Notes: generated by a model not told the origin, from the sequence alone. A stretch of 64,000 bases of DNA from Planctomycetaceae bacterium (GCA_002709225.1 PAQH01000039.1:15322-79321), one strand, 5' to 3'; shown: positions 1 to 9,794, numbered from the stretch's first letter. Translations and numbers: made by a program.

Positions 1-586
1 CGCAATCGGGCAATGCCGCCCGCAACTGTTTCACACCAGCTTTGCTGACCAGTGTTCCATTGAGATAGAGCGTTTCCAGACTGACCAGAGCTTCCAGATG
101 CACTAATCCGGCATCGGTAATCTGTGTGTGTCGGAGATTGAGTATCTTCAGCCGAGTCATTCCAGCCAGGCGCTCCAAGCCGCGATCGGAAATTTGTGTA
201 CTACCCAATCGCAAATCGCGCAGCTCGGTGAGCGCTTCAATGCTCTGCATTCCCGCATCGGTAACCGGTCTGCTGTCCAGACTGAGAGACTGTAATTGCG
301 TCAACTCACTGAGATTTTCCAGGCCGACATCCGTGATTGGCGAATCAGACAGAAAAATCGTCTCCAGACTCTGCAGCCCTTTGACATAACGCAGGCCCTC
401 GTCTGTTGTCTTTTCACTAAATAGGATCGTCACCACACGTCCGGAATTGTCGCGCAACACATGGGCATGCGTCTTCAACGCGCTGAGTGGATTCTCTGCG
501 ACTTTCTTCTTCTCAACACGTGGTGGGGCACTCGTCCCACAGCCCACCACCAAAGTGATCATCGCCGCACAAGCAAAACGGGGCAT
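1..586 (-). CDS. Leucine-rich-repeat lipoprotein (3' end outside window)
   Basis: This reading frame runs off the left edge, so only about 195 N-terminal residues are visible. It begins with a short signal sequence ending in a lipobox-like LVVGC, which predicts a membrane-anchored lipoprotein. From about residue 45 it consists of leucine-rich repeats of roughly 24 residues with the pattern 'L..L..L.L....ITDAGL..L', including RLKILNLRHTQITDAGL. This is the RNI-like/GALA-type repeat that is abundant in planctomycetes. The last visible residues, LRAALPDC, resemble the usual end of the array, so little is probably missing. LRR domains bind proteins; the partner cannot be predicted. The start is the ATG at 584-586, chosen because it directly precedes the lipoprotein leader. 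Confidence 0.8.
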   Translation of the reverse strand, partial: MPRFACAAMITLVVGCGTSAPPRVEKKKVAENPLSALKTHAHVLRDNSGRVVTILFSEKTTDEGLRYVKGLQSLETIFLSDSPITDVGLENLSELTQLQSLSLDSRPVTDAGMQSIEALTELRDLRLGSTQISDRGLERLAGMTRLKILNLRHTQITDAGLVHLEALVSLETLYLNGTLVSKAGVKQLRAALPDC

Positions 587-784
587 TTTCACTGTCTCCA
601 CGGGGCGCAACAGAGGGGGCCATATTATAGATGCCCGCCAACACAGGCAAAGCACAACCCGCCCCTTTTGTACACAGTCAGCGACCGAACCTTTCGTCAA
701 ACGACACTGACGTCGGACACCCTATCCGAAACCACCGGCGGCGGTACCATGTCACGCTCTGGTCACGGGTTGGCACCCAGATCT

Positions 785-3700
785 TTAGTCGGCGAACGCC
801 GGCACTTTGCGACCTGACGTCCAGGGGATTCCTGCCTGGTCCACCGTTCGCTTGAGTTTTTCGAGTTCTCTATCGATCAATTTCTTCAGGCGTTTGCCAA
901 TCTTCCGGTATCCATCAGCGGCAATATCATACTGTTGACGGTGCGTTTGCGTGGGACCCTGGGTACTCTGCAGCGATCCGAAATAGGCCACCGATGCCCG
1001 TTCTTCAATCGATGGAGGCCGTGTCTGGTTGCGTTGACTGCGGGTGGTATCACCACTCAACTGATCTTGTGTATCAAGCAACGCTAATTGCAATTTACGC
1101 GCCACGTCCAGTAGCTCCGTTGTACCGCGACTGGAATTGCTCACCGCGTTCTTAAGTTCAGCGACCTCGTTCAGCGCGGACGCCAACCGGCGACTCGCAC
1201 CCGCCACGACGCGACGCAGTTCACCTGCCTGTTGCTGAAAATCACGGACATCCGCCGGTTTCTGATCTGGTATCGCCCCTTCGAGAATCGAGACCACGCG
1301 AAATTCAGGGGAATCTCCAATCCGTACTTCCTGATCCCGGACCCGCCTAGTGACGCGGACCTGATACGTCCCAGGTGGTACCAGTGGCCCCTGGCCACCT
1401 CCCGTGAGCGAAGTAGAACGTAAATCCCAGTTGATCCTGTGGAACCCTGCACCAACAGGACCACGTATCTTTCGCATCACGTCACCACGCTCGTTCGTGA
1501 TGGTAAATAACAGTGTGGGTTGCTCTTCACGTTCTTCTCTTTTGAGCGTGTCAAAGTTGGGACGCGGATTGTCGCCTCCCGCCCTCCTGCTTTTCGCTTC
1601 CTGGTCAGTTCTCAATGCCTTCAAACTCTGTAAGCCTTCTCGCAAGTAGTAGGTGAAGATAGCGCCAAACGGAGGATTGTTGGCATTGAAAAACGAATCC
1701 CCTTGACTCCCTTTGATTCGACCAAAAACACGCGCGGGCACATACCGCAATGTTTCCTTTACTGGAAACACAATACACTCTTCATCCGCCAAACGCTGTT
1801 CGCTCAGTAGACGCAGAGGGGAAAAGTCATCAAGCACATAAAACCCCCGACCAAACGACGCGCCAACTAGGTCATTTTCCCGGCGTTGTATCTCCAAATC
1901 ACGAAAGGGAATCGTGGGCACTCCCCCCGTCAACTGGATCCAATGCGAACCACCGTCAACAGAAAAATAAATCCCAAATTCTGTACCCACAAAAAACAAC
2001 TCTGATTTGACGTGATCCTGCACCAGTCGCCAAACGATATGTCGATCCGGTAGATCCCCGGTCATCGACGCCCAGGTATACCCACGATCCCGGCTACACA
2101 TAATCAGTGGCCGAAAATCTCCTCGTTTATGATGGTCAAAAACCGCATACACCGTATCCGCATCGTGCAGGTCGGCCTTGATGTCATTCACGAATGCAAA
2201 CTCGGGAATCCCGTAAATCTTCTCGATCTTGCGCCAAGTCTGCCCCCCATCTTCAGTAACTTGTACGAGACCGTCATCAGTTCCGATGTAGATGAGCCCC
2301 TCTTGCAGAGGTGATTCTGTGATTGACGTGATGTTGCCGAACTGCGACATCGCGCCCAGATCCCAAATCGCATCGATGCTCCAGACACGTCCCATAATCG
2401 GCAACTGAAAACGGTCCAGGTTACGTGACAAATCGGGACTTATCACCTTCCAGGAATTACCCCGATCATCGCTGCGATGGAGTTTCTTAGAACCGAAATA
2501 CAGCCGTTTGTGGGAATGTGGACTGATCAAGATGGGCGCATCCCAATTGAAACGCAACGCATCTTCACCCGCCTCAGGCTGCGGCCGGATGTCGATTGAT
2601 GTCCCGGTACGGCGGTCGTAACGCCGCAGGAAACCTTGTTGGGATTCGCAATAAATCACGTTCGGGTCTTCGGGATCAATCGCACAATCGTGGCCATCAC
2701 CACCGATTGTTGTTTTCCAATCACTGTTGCGAATACCCGCCTGATTCCCGGTGCGACTGGGCCCGTACAAGGTGTTATTGTCCTGCGTCCCGCCCACAAT
2801 GTTGTAGAACGGAAAGTCATTATCGAGACTTAACTTGTAGAACTGAGTCAGCGGGAGATTGGCACAATACTGGAAAGTGCTGGCGAAATCATACGATCGG
2901 TAAACACCTCCATCGCACCCGACAAGCAAGAAATCGGGGTCGCGCGGATGGAATGCAACTGCGTGGTTATCCACGTGTTTCCAAGGGCTCTCCACGGTTG
3001 TCCAGGTCCGCCCACCATCATCGGTACGGCCCAATTCCACGTTGGCTTGGTAGACGACATCAAATCGATGTGGATCAACCCAAATTTCCTGGTAGTAATG
3101 TGGTCCAGTTCCGCCACTGACATAATCACTCTTCCGCGCCCAACTCTCGCCACCATCTTCAGATCGCCAAAAGCCACCTGTGCGTCCCGATAATTCAATA
3201 CTTGTGTACATCACTTCCGGTCGCTGAACGGAAATTGCCAGAGCAATCTTTCCAAGATCGCCCTGAGGCAAACCGCGTGTTAGCTGACGCCAGGTTTGTC
3301 CGGCGTCGGTAGACTTGTAGATTCCCGATTCAGGCCCCCCGTCGATCAACGCGGCGACCGTACGGTGACGTTGATGGGTAACCGCAAAAACAACATCTGG
3401 ATTCCTCGGGTCCAAGGCAATATCCGTCACTCCCGTAAAGGGTCCCTTCGAGAGCACCTGTGTCCATGTCTTACCGCCATCACTCGTCTTATATAGTCCT
3501 CGTTGCCCACCGGCAGACCAGAGCGGCCCCTGGGCCGCTACGTAGACCGTCTGGCTGTCGCGTGGATCAACCACAATCTTGGCGATGTGTTCGGTTTCCT
3601 TTAGTTGCATATGTTGAAACGACTTGCCACCATCTAAACTCCTGTAAATTCCGTCCCCGTAACCAACGTGCCTGCCAGCGACCGCCTCGCCTGTCCCCAC

Positions 3701-4036
3701 CCAAACCGTAAAACGATTCCGCGGATCGATCGTGACGCAACCAATCGAATAGGATCCCTGGTTTTCGAAAATGGGCTTCCATGTCGTCCCCGCGTTCTCT
3801 GTTTTCCAGAGATTCCCGGAACCTGCGGCCACATACCAGGTATTCGGGCGTTCCACATCAACCGCAATATCAGAGATGCGCCCCGACATCAGCGCCGGAC
3901 CGATCGACCGCAGTCGTAATCCAGCCAGCGTCGTGGATGTCATCCGGCTGGTCGATTTTTGCTGGCTGAAACCAGCAGATCCCATCAGAATCCAACAAGC
4001 CATAATGGCGATTTGCCAAGTGCACACCCTCTTCAT
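785..4036 (-). CDS. Exported Asp-box (BNR/sortilin-type) beta-propeller protein
   Basis: A protein of about 1083 aa. The N-terminus MKRVCTWQIAIMACWILMG looks like a signal peptide followed by an AGFSQQ cleavage region; the ATG at 4034-4036 is preferred over the upstream in-frame extension, which lacks a hydrophobic leader. At least nine Asp-box repeats (S-x-D-x-G-x-T/S-W) are visible, including TSDGGKTW, STDAGQTW, SEDGGESW, TDDGGRTW, TEDGGQTW and SRDRGYTW. These are typical of BNR/sialidase and VPS10-sortilin propellers. After about residue 740 comes a region with a fibronectin-like ITNERGDVMRKI segment and a helical C-terminus. The family is common in planctomycetes and Bacteroidetes as 'glycosyl hydrolase BNR repeat' or 'VPS10 domain' proteins. 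No sialidase catalytic set was recognised, so binding or an unknown activity at the cell surface is more likely than sialidase. Confidence 0.85.
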   Translation of the reverse strand: MKRVCTWQIAIMACWILMGSAGFSQQKSTSRMTSTTLAGLRLRSIGPALMSGRISDIAVDVERPNTWYVAAGSGNLWKTENAGTTWKPIFENQGSYSIGCVTIDPRNRFTVWVGTGEAVAGRHVGYGDGIYRSLDGGKSFQHMQLKETEHIAKIVVDPRDSQTVYVAAQGPLWSAGGQRGLYKTSDGGKTWTQVLSKGPFTGVTDIALDPRNPDVVFAVTHQRHRTVAALIDGGPESGIYKSTDAGQTWRQLTRGLPQGDLGKIALAISVQRPEVMYTSIELSGRTGGFWRSEDGGESWARKSDYVSGGTGPHYYQEIWVDPHRFDVVYQANVELGRTDDGGRTWTTVESPWKHVDNHAVAFHPRDPDFLLVGCDGGVYRSYDFASTFQYCANLPLTQFYKLSLDNDFPFYNIVGGTQDNNTLYGPSRTGNQAGIRNSDWKTTIGGDGHDCAIDPEDPNVIYCESQQGFLRRYDRRTGTSIDIRPQPEAGEDALRFNWDAPILISPHSHKRLYFGSKKLHRSDDRGNSWKVISPDLSRNLDRFQLPIMGRVWSIDAIWDLGAMSQFGNITSITESPLQEGLIYIGTDDGLVQVTEDGGQTWRKIEKIYGIPEFAFVNDIKADLHDADTVYAVFDHHKRGDFRPLIMCSRDRGYTWASMTGDLPDRHIVWRLVQDHVKSELFFVGTEFGIYFSVDGGSHWIQLTGGVPTIPFRDLEIQRRENDLVGASFGRGFYVLDDFSPLRLLSEQRLADEECIVFPVKETLRYVPARVFGRIKGSQGDSFFNANNPPFGAIFTYYLREGLQSLKALRTDQEAKSRRAGGDNPRPNFDTLKREEREEQPTLLFTITNERGDVMRKIRGPVGAGFHRINWDLRSTSLTGGGQGPLVPPGTYQVRVTRRVRDQEVRIGDSPEFRVVSILEGAIPDQKPADVRDFQQQAGELRRVVAGASRRLASALNEVAELKNAVSNSSRGTTELLDVARKLQLALLDTQDQLSGDTTRSQRNQTRPPSIEERASVAYFGSLQSTQGPTQTHRQQYDIAADGYRKIGKRLKKLIDRELEKLKRTVDQAGIPWTSGRKVPAFAD

Positions 4037-4271
4037 TGACCATTCCCCGATCGTATGAAACCCACGGACAGGATCACAACGACCCCGTCGTTTGAGTCTG
4101 ATTCGCCAGCACCCTCGCGTCAAATTATGCATCGATAGTCAGCATCGCAGCGGGCATTCGGTCAAGAACACGCTCGGGCAAACAGGCAGTCCGCCCGCGG
4201 AAAACAGATAGACGCGCGAGTTCACCACGACCTGACCGGCGCGGCATCCGTGGAGAAGAGTCCAGGGTGAA

Positions 4272-5432
4272 CTACAGCTTGTTGGAGCGCAGTTGAGAAA
4301 GCGGATAGTGCTGGTCACGCCATTGAATGCCACCCCGCCAATAAGTCAGGAGAGTATTGCGCAGAACCACGTAGACAAACAGCAGGAGCGTCACGGGATA
4401 CCAAAGAACACACCAAAAACGCCCCCCCGCATCGAGGGCCAACTTCCCAGCCGAAAGCAACAACATCCCGGCTGTTGCAACATACAGCCAGCGCGCAACA
4501 CCAGAGAAAACACAAATCGCAACAAAGGGTGAGAAAAAAACCGCCAGAATCAGCGCGCAGTTGCCCAGCAAGATAGTTGGCCTGTAATCAACACCGGCCA
4601 ACACATTTTTCTCCAGTCCAACCACGACTTCTCGGACGGTCGCATACCAGGGGACACGAATCTCCGATGAAGCCAGAACCAGTTCCTGACGAAATCCCGC
4701 ATTCTTGATGAGCTTTCCCAACTTAACATCGTCATCTGGCCGCATACGAATTGGCTCGTGGCGCCCAATTTGTTCGTAGACCGAACGCCGGACCAAATTA
4801 AAGGCACCAATACCGATGTGAGCGGGACTCTTGGGGTCTTTTGCACGCCAGGGTACAAAATAACTCAGGAAGAAAACGCTGAAGACCGTGGCAAACGACT
4901 CCAAGAGAGTCGTCGGCATACTGAACGCAGGTAGTGCCGCCAGGTGATCGAGTGAATGCGTTTCAGCATAAGACACGGTGCTCACCAACGCGCGCGGTCG
5001 AAACACCACATCGGCATCCGTGAAAAGCAGGTATTCGCCCGTCGCCACTTCCGCCCCACATTGCAATGCGTGGTTCTTACCCAACCAGTTTTCAGGTAGT
5101 GACTCCAAATGAATCACCACAACACGTGAATCCTCCAGGGCCACTCGATCAATAATCTCGCCGGTGCGGTCGGTCGATCGATCATTCACAACAATCAGCT
5201 GGATCGGCGAGTACTGCAACTCCATCAACGAACGCAGACCGGCTTCGATATCGCGTTCTTCATTCCTGGCGGCGACCACAATTGAGAGTGACGGTAACTG
5301 CCCTTCGTACGCGTCGAGTGTCGCCACACGGCGAATCCGCCTCATGCCAAGCAGCAAGTGGAGCTGCATCGCTGCCACGACAACCAAATGGAGCAACGAC
5401 ACGCCCAACAGCAGGTTTTCGGAAAGTGGCAT
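4272..5432 (-). CDS. Membrane glycosyltransferase family 2 (HpnB/CrtQ-like)
   Basis: A 386-aa GT-A glycosyltransferase. An N-terminal membrane helix (about residues 5-25) precedes the GT2 domain: LSIVVAARNEERDIEAGL, VVNDRSTDRT, and the metal-binding FTDADVVF (DxD-like). The acceptor-side motif is RPDDDVKLG, and two or three membrane helices fill residues 280-370. The C-terminal GGIQWRDQHYPL matches the ending of the hopanoid-associated HpnB and carotenoid CrtQ transferases. It probably attaches a sugar to a lipid acceptor at the inner membrane, but no hopanoid or carotenoid genes are in this window. Its ATG overlaps the TGA of the upstream amidohydrolase by one base (TGATG), which indicates translational coupling. 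Confidence 0.82.
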   Translation of the reverse strand: MPLSENLLLGVSLLHLVVVAAMQLHLLLGMRRIRRVATLDAYEGQLPSLSIVVAARNEERDIEAGLRSLMELQYSPIQLIVVNDRSTDRTGEIIDRVALEDSRVVVIHLESLPENWLGKNHALQCGAEVATGEYLLFTDADVVFRPRALVSTVSYAETHSLDHLAALPAFSMPTTLLESFATVFSVFFLSYFVPWRAKDPKSPAHIGIGAFNLVRRSVYEQIGRHEPIRMRPDDDVKLGKLIKNAGFRQELVLASSEIRVPWYATVREVVVGLEKNVLAGVDYRPTILLGNCALILAVFFSPFVAICVFSGVARWLYVATAGMLLLSAGKLALDAGGRFWCVLWYPVTLLLFVYVVLRNTLLTYWRGGIQWRDQHYPLSQLRSNKL

Positions 5433-6415
5433 CAGCTCAATCCAAGCACACGTCGCGCATTGCCACGGTAGATCTTTTCAGCAACGTCGGTCGGTAGCTC
5501 AAGCGTCCGTTCAAAGAGCTCAAATTGAGGAATCGGCTGTTTGGGAGTCAGGTAATCGGTGCCGAACATAATGCGATCTTGACGACGGAGCAGGAACTCG
5601 TGACCAAATTCAAGTCCACGGCTAATCGAATTCGCGCCACTTCCAGCGGACAAATCGCCATACAAGTTGTCGTATTTCCCCATCAAACGATCAATCGCGC
5701 CACCAGGCGTGGGTGCACCCTTGGGGTAACCCGCCATTTCGGTGCGGGTGACATTCCCCGAAATCGAAGCCCACCAACCTGGACCGTGCCCAATAAAGGT
5801 GCAATTCGGGTGGGACTGCAGCGCTTTTTCCAGACCGGGCAAACCCGGCAGATCGGTATTGCGCTGATTATCAAGATGAAAGAGCAGTGGCAAACCGACC
5901 TCGGCGCAGGCTGCGTAAACGCGCATGTTGCGCGGATCGTCCACCGCGATTCCCGGCTTGTGTTCCCCAAACCCCTTGGCCCCCGCGTCCTGATAACGCT
6001 TGAGCATCGCCACCAGGCCAGCCAGCCCACCTCGATAGGACGTTCGCGGATCAACCGAACAAAACGGTATTAGACGATCTCGATGCGCTCGGGTCTCCGT
6101 GAGTACAAAATCGCTCGTTAACGGATAACTGGATGATTCGGGAGACACCAGCGGCAACACAACAGCCTGCTCAATGCGTACCGAATCCATCCACCGTAGC
6201 AAGACTTCAGCCGACAGATGCTCCGTACTATTCCAAGTTTGCCCGAGATGGGTATGCATGTCGATGTAGGGACCACGTTTTCCGGGGGCAACGGACAAGT
6301 TCGAGCCACCCCGCGCCACACCAGAGCACGTAGCCAACCAACCGGCATGCATCATCGCCCAGGATTGAAACTGCCGTCGATTCACCACTGTCGCTCCACC
6401 TCTCGGCTCACTCAT
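5432..6415 (-). CDS. Tat-exported amidohydrolase family 2 protein
   Basis: A 327-aa TIM-barrel amidohydrolase of the amidohydro-rel_2 (ACMSD/4-oxalomesaconate hydratase-like) type. A twin-arginine sequence (VNRRQFQSW) and a hydrophobic stretch suggest export by Tat. The first metal motif is DMHTHLG at about residues 52-58; KGFGEHKPG, HLDNQR and IGHGPGWW provide further His residues, and GTDYLTP supplies the usual C-terminal Asp. Members decarboxylate or hydrate small carboxylic acids, or hydrolyse lactones; the substrate is not evident. It is the first gene of a coupled pair with the glycosyltransferase. The start at 6415 is the longest option containing the RR motif; a start a few codons downstream is possible. 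Confidence 0.8.
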   Translation of the reverse strand: MSEPRGGATVVNRRQFQSWAMMHAGWLATCSGVARGGSNLSVAPGKRGPYIDMHTHLGQTWNSTEHLSAEVLLRWMDSVRIEQAVVLPLVSPESSSYPLTSDFVLTETRAHRDRLIPFCSVDPRTSYRGGLAGLVAMLKRYQDAGAKGFGEHKPGIAVDDPRNMRVYAACAEVGLPLLFHLDNQRNTDLPGLPGLEKALQSHPNCTFIGHGPGWWASISGNVTRTEMAGYPKGAPTPGGAIDRLMGKYDNLYGDLSAGSGANSISRGLEFGHEFLLRRQDRIMFGTDYLTPKQPIPQFELFERTLELPTDVAEKIYRGNARRVLGLS

Positions 6416-6478
6416 GTCAGTTACCTTGCAATGTCTGCAACAAAACGCTGGTCTACGTTAGTTCTTATCCCCACCCAA

Positions 6479-7153
6479 TCAATCACGCTTTTTCTTCTTT
6501 TTCTTCGATCGCGACCGGCGTTTCCGTTTCCGCTCATAACGAATCGTACACCCAATCGATACCGTCTCCTTTATTTTGGGAAACTTTCCATCCAGCGCAG
6601 CAACAACTGCGAGTTCGAGATAACTCACCTTGGCTTTCGATGCGTCCGGATCGTCGTCCATACCACCCATGTAGATTACCTGGCGTTTCTTGTTCAACAC
6701 AAAAAACTCGGGGGTGTACCCCGCCCCGTAGTCTCTGGCGATCTTTTGTGTCGCGTCAAACAGGTACGGGAACGTAAAGCCTTTCTTCTCAGCTCGACGT
6801 TTCATTTCAGGAAGACTATCCGCAGGTATCTTGTTCACGTTGACAGCCACCATACCCACACGCTTGCCGACTCCTGTGTGGTTTCGTGCAAACGCCACCA
6901 AGCGATCTTCATAATCAACTGCGTAATCGCAACTGTTGCAAGTAAACACGATGACCAGCACGTCAAATTTCTTGAAGCTGTCCAATGAATACTTCTTGCC
7001 GTCAATACCAGGCAACGACTTCCACTCTGGTCCCGGATCAGAGATTTTCAGTACCGGGTTATATTTGCCGGCAAGCAGATGTCCGCAAGCCAGCAAGCAC
7101 ATCGCGCTAACCGCCAAACCGAGCCGGCAGACGCCAAACTTTACTCCAGTCAT
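6479..7153 (-). CDS. Exported thioredoxin-like (redoxin/AhpC-TSA) protein with polybasic tail
   Basis: A protein of about 224 aa. The start at 7153 is chosen because AGGGAG lies seven bases upstream and a signal peptide (GLAVSAMCLLACGHLLAG) follows directly. The mature part has the redoxin layout: PGPEWKSLPGIDG, then VLVIVFTCNSCDYAV with a CxxC active site (CNSC), VAVNVNKIPADSL, and FPYLFDATQKIARDYGAGYTPEFFVL with the cis-Pro loop (TPEFF). Such proteins reduce disulfides or peroxides outside the cytoplasm. The C-terminus is unusual: the last 17 residues are nearly all Lys/Arg (KRKRRSRSKKKKKKRD), which could bind nucleic acid, polyanionic polysaccharide or the membrane. Possible alternative roles are a SCO-like or ResA-like redoxin. 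Confidence 0.83.
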   Translation of the reverse strand: MTGVKFGVCRLGLAVSAMCLLACGHLLAGKYNPVLKISDPGPEWKSLPGIDGKKYSLDSFKKFDVLVIVFTCNSCDYAVDYEDRLVAFARNHTGVGKRVGMVAVNVNKIPADSLPEMKRRAEKKGFTFPYLFDATQKIARDYGAGYTPEFFVLNKKRQVIYMGGMDDDPDASKAKVSYLELAVVAALDGKFPKIKETVSIGCTIRYERKRKRRSRSKKKKKKRD

Positions 7154-7432
7154 ACGGTTACTCCCTGTGTACATTTCGCGAATTTTCGATTGGCGGTATC
7201 TCACTGCTCGCATCGCCGTCTCCAGGCAACTCGCTCGATAAGAGATCACAAACGTGTCGATTCCTGACAGACACCCACATCATCTCGATGCACCAGCTTG
7301 AGAAGACATCTGCACAGCGGCGAAAACCCACATTGTCCCAGAACTACGTCCCAGGAAAAGATACCGCCAGCGAATGCACGAGTTCCCGCCGGACCCCAAT
7401 CAGACCGAATAATATCGCAATCGACACACGAT

Positions 7433-8536
7433 TCAATCAAAAATCACAACGGTTTTTACCCCCTGAGGTTCCCGAGATTGATAGTGCCAAAGTGACTCAT
7501 CCACCGAAACTTGGCGTGTTACAAGCTGGCGAATGGCAGAACCGTACCGTGGTCGCAGGGATACCAGGTGTTCCAGCGCGCGTCCCATGTCAACCGGAGC
7601 ATTGTTTACAGTGCCCAGATAAATATGATTGCGGAGAATACCGGCGCGCATAATTTCTGCCACATTGTGCTGACACGGCTGCGGCAATCGCGTACTGCCT
7701 TCCCACACCAGAATCCCACACGACGCCAGCGTACTAGCTGCCTGCATCATCACAAAATCGTTACCTGTACATTCCAGGACAAGATCAAAACCATCTTGTT
7801 CGACATCTGCCAGCGTCCAACTGTATGCCCCTTCGTGCACATAGTTACAGTCAAAGTTGGTGACAAGACCCGCCCGAAAACTATCCGGATCATCGCGCCC
7901 ATACATCGTTACAGGCCAGTCGCGTGCGCGACAGACAATCGCAGCCGCGAACGCAATCGGCCCCAAACCGGTCACCAAGACACGCGGCGCGCGGCGCTGC
8001 CATTCATCATCAAGACGGGCATTCTGAATTTGCTCTGCCTCACGTACGGCCTTTTCCGAAACCGAAATCGGCTCCGCCAGAACCGCCACATCTTTGATTT
8101 CGGACGAAACGGGAAACAAGAATTCGGGCCGATCGATCCACACGGGCAAGGAAAACCCGTGCTCTGCGACGATGCCGCGCTCAACGTAATTCCCCCATGG
8201 CACCATATCGACACGACGGCGAATCTGGCCCGAATTCGGATTCTCCGGTTGTCGAGGACGTCTCACTGCCGGAACAACCAGATCTCCCGGTTCACATTCG
8301 GTGACCTCCGCTCCGACCTCCTCAACGCACGCCAGACATTCATGTCCCAAAACCAAGAATTCGCTGTCATCCGGGCAGACGGGTGAAGTCGACTCGAGGA
8401 TGTCTCGATCGGTACCACAGATACCAAGCATCAAGGTTTTGCAGCGAACTTCTCCGGGTCCAGGAAGTGCTGCTGCTGGGGGCGCGATCAACTTGGGAAC
8501 CGCTGAACCGGTAAACGCGGCTACAGAATTGGCCAT
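7433..8536 (-). CDS. Glucose 1-dehydrogenase-like zinc-family MDR
   Basis: A protein of about 367 aa of the medium-chain dehydrogenase/reductase superfamily, closest in layout to archaeal glucose/aldose dehydrogenases. The catalytic zinc region is LGICGTDRDIL and LGHECLACVEEVG. The segment VVPAVRRP, RRRVDMVPWGNYVERGI and AEHGF matches the haloarchaeal enzymes, which also lack the four structural-zinc cysteines. The nucleotide fold contains VLVTGLGPIAFAAAIV, and the C-terminal LGTVNNAPVDMGRALEHL is the Glu_dehyd_C signature. Expected reaction: beta-D-glucose + NAD(P)+ to gluconolactone. Start at 8536 is chosen for GAGGG nine bases upstream; an ATG at 8545 is an alternative. It is divergent from glucokinase, so the two may share control. 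Confidence 0.82.
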   Translation of the reverse strand: MANSVAAFTGSAVPKLIAPPAAALPGPGEVRCKTLMLGICGTDRDILESTSPVCPDDSEFLVLGHECLACVEEVGAEVTECEPGDLVVPAVRRPRQPENPNSGQIRRRVDMVPWGNYVERGIVAEHGFSLPVWIDRPEFLFPVSSEIKDVAVLAEPISVSEKAVREAEQIQNARLDDEWQRRAPRVLVTGLGPIAFAAAIVCRARDWPVTMYGRDDPDSFRAGLVTNFDCNYVHEGAYSWTLADVEQDGFDLVLECTGNDFVMMQAASTLASCGILVWEGSTRLPQPCQHNVAEIMRAGILRNHIYLGTVNNAPVDMGRALEHLVSLRPRYGSAIRQLVTRQVSVDESLWHYQSREPQGVKTVVIFD

Positions 8537-8807
8537 CAACGACATCCCTCGTAAACAGAATTCCTCACAGTGAAACAACGCTGTCTTGGCTTGACACCGC
8601 ATCGTAGTCAGCACCGAGAAAACGGAAAAGGGGCAGACACTGACAACGCCAGGCACCCCGATTTCGATTCCATCGGCGACCAATAGCAAAATCTGCGCAG
8701 TCAGACAGCGGCAAACCGGCTACGCTTTCATCCGGTCTGACAAAATGGACGAGACCACGAACGCAACCAGAATCTGCAAATTGCTTTTGCGTACTTGAGC
8801 GAGTCTC

Positions 8808-9794
8808 ATGATCCTGGCGGGTGATATCGGTGGAACCAATGCGCGACTGGGCTTATTTACTTCCCAGGAAGGCGCCCTGTCTGCCGTGACGACCCACCAG
8901 TATCCAACCCAGGACTTTGAAAGCCTGGAAAAGATCGTAACTTGCTTCTTGAATGAGTACGGAAATGAAATCACTTGCGCCTGCTTTGGCGTAGCTGGTC
9001 CTGTCATTAGCGGTCGCAGCCAGGGCGTCAATATGGCGTGGCCAGTCGACCGGACTTCACTGACGAACACGCTTTCCGGTATCCCAGTCACCGTCATCAA
9101 TGACCTCGTGGCCAACGCCAACGGTTTGACCAGACTCGCCAGCCAGGATTACAGGACAATTCAAGAAGGAGAAATCAATCCCCAAGGAAACATCGCCATA
9201 CTGGCAGCGGGAACCGGATTGGGAGTTGCCAGCGTCAATCGATCAGATGGGAAAAACCGAATCTCGCCATCAGAGGGCGGACACAGCGACTTTGCAGCAC
9301 AAAGCGACGAGGACATCGCCTTGCTGCACTTCCTGCGAAAACAGTTTGGTCACGTTAGCTGGGAACGCGTTGTATCAGGGAACGGCTTGTGGCATCTCTA
9401 CGAATTCCTGCGTGCTCGAGAACCAGATCGAGAACCGCCTTGGCTGCGCGATGCACTCGCTGAAGGCGATCGAGCCGCCTGCATCGCTAAACATGGACAA
9501 GACGGCAGCTCCGATCTGTGCCGTCTGACACTTCTGCGATTTGCCCACTACTACGGTTCTCTGGCCGGTAATCTGGCTCTGCAGTTGTACACGACAGGAG
9601 GTATCTGGCTCGGGGGCGGTATTCCTTCAAAACTGTCTGACATCCTGACAGAGCCAACGTTTCTCGATGCATTTTTGGGCAAGGGCCGCATTCAGTATCT
9701 CTTGGAGGTCATTCCTGTGCATGTCGTATTGAACGAACAGACCGCGTTACTGGGAGCTGCGCAGTGGGCAGCAACCAACACGGGTACCACTTGA
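8808..9794 (+). CDS. glk: Glucokinase
   Basis: A 328-aa protein of the E. coli-type glucokinase family (ASKHA fold). The phosphate-1 motif is LAGDIGGTNARLGLF at the very N-terminus. INDLVANANGL is the substrate and catalytic Asp region, LAAGTGLGVASV the phosphate-2 motif, and SEGGHSDFA together with ERVVSGNGLWHLYEFL are the usual downstream family motifs. It phosphorylates glucose with ATP in the cytoplasm, feeding glycolysis and glycogen metabolism (a GlgX homologue lies at 57.8 kb). Start ATG at 8808. Its divergent neighbour encodes a glucose dehydrogenase, so glucose can be phosphorylated or oxidised from the same locus. Confidence 0.93.
   Translation: MILAGDIGGTNARLGLFTSQEGALSAVTTHQYPTQDFESLEKIVTCFLNEYGNEITCACFGVAGPVISGRSQGVNMAWPVDRTSLTNTLSGIPVTVINDLVANANGLTRLASQDYRTIQEGEINPQGNIAILAAGTGLGVASVNRSDGKNRISPSEGGHSDFAAQSDEDIALLHFLRKQFGHVSWERVVSGNGLWHLYEFLRAREPDREPPWLRDALAEGDRAACIAKHGQDGSSDLCRLTLLRFAHYYGSLAGNLALQLYTTGGIWLGGGIPSKLSDILTEPTFLDAFLGKGRIQYLLEVIPVHVVLNEQTALLGAAQWAATNTGTT

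Noticed and set aside
6218-6988. A 256-codon plus-strand ORF
   Set aside because: It is antisense to both the amidohydrolase and the redoxin genes, which are well supported; no motifs are seen in it.
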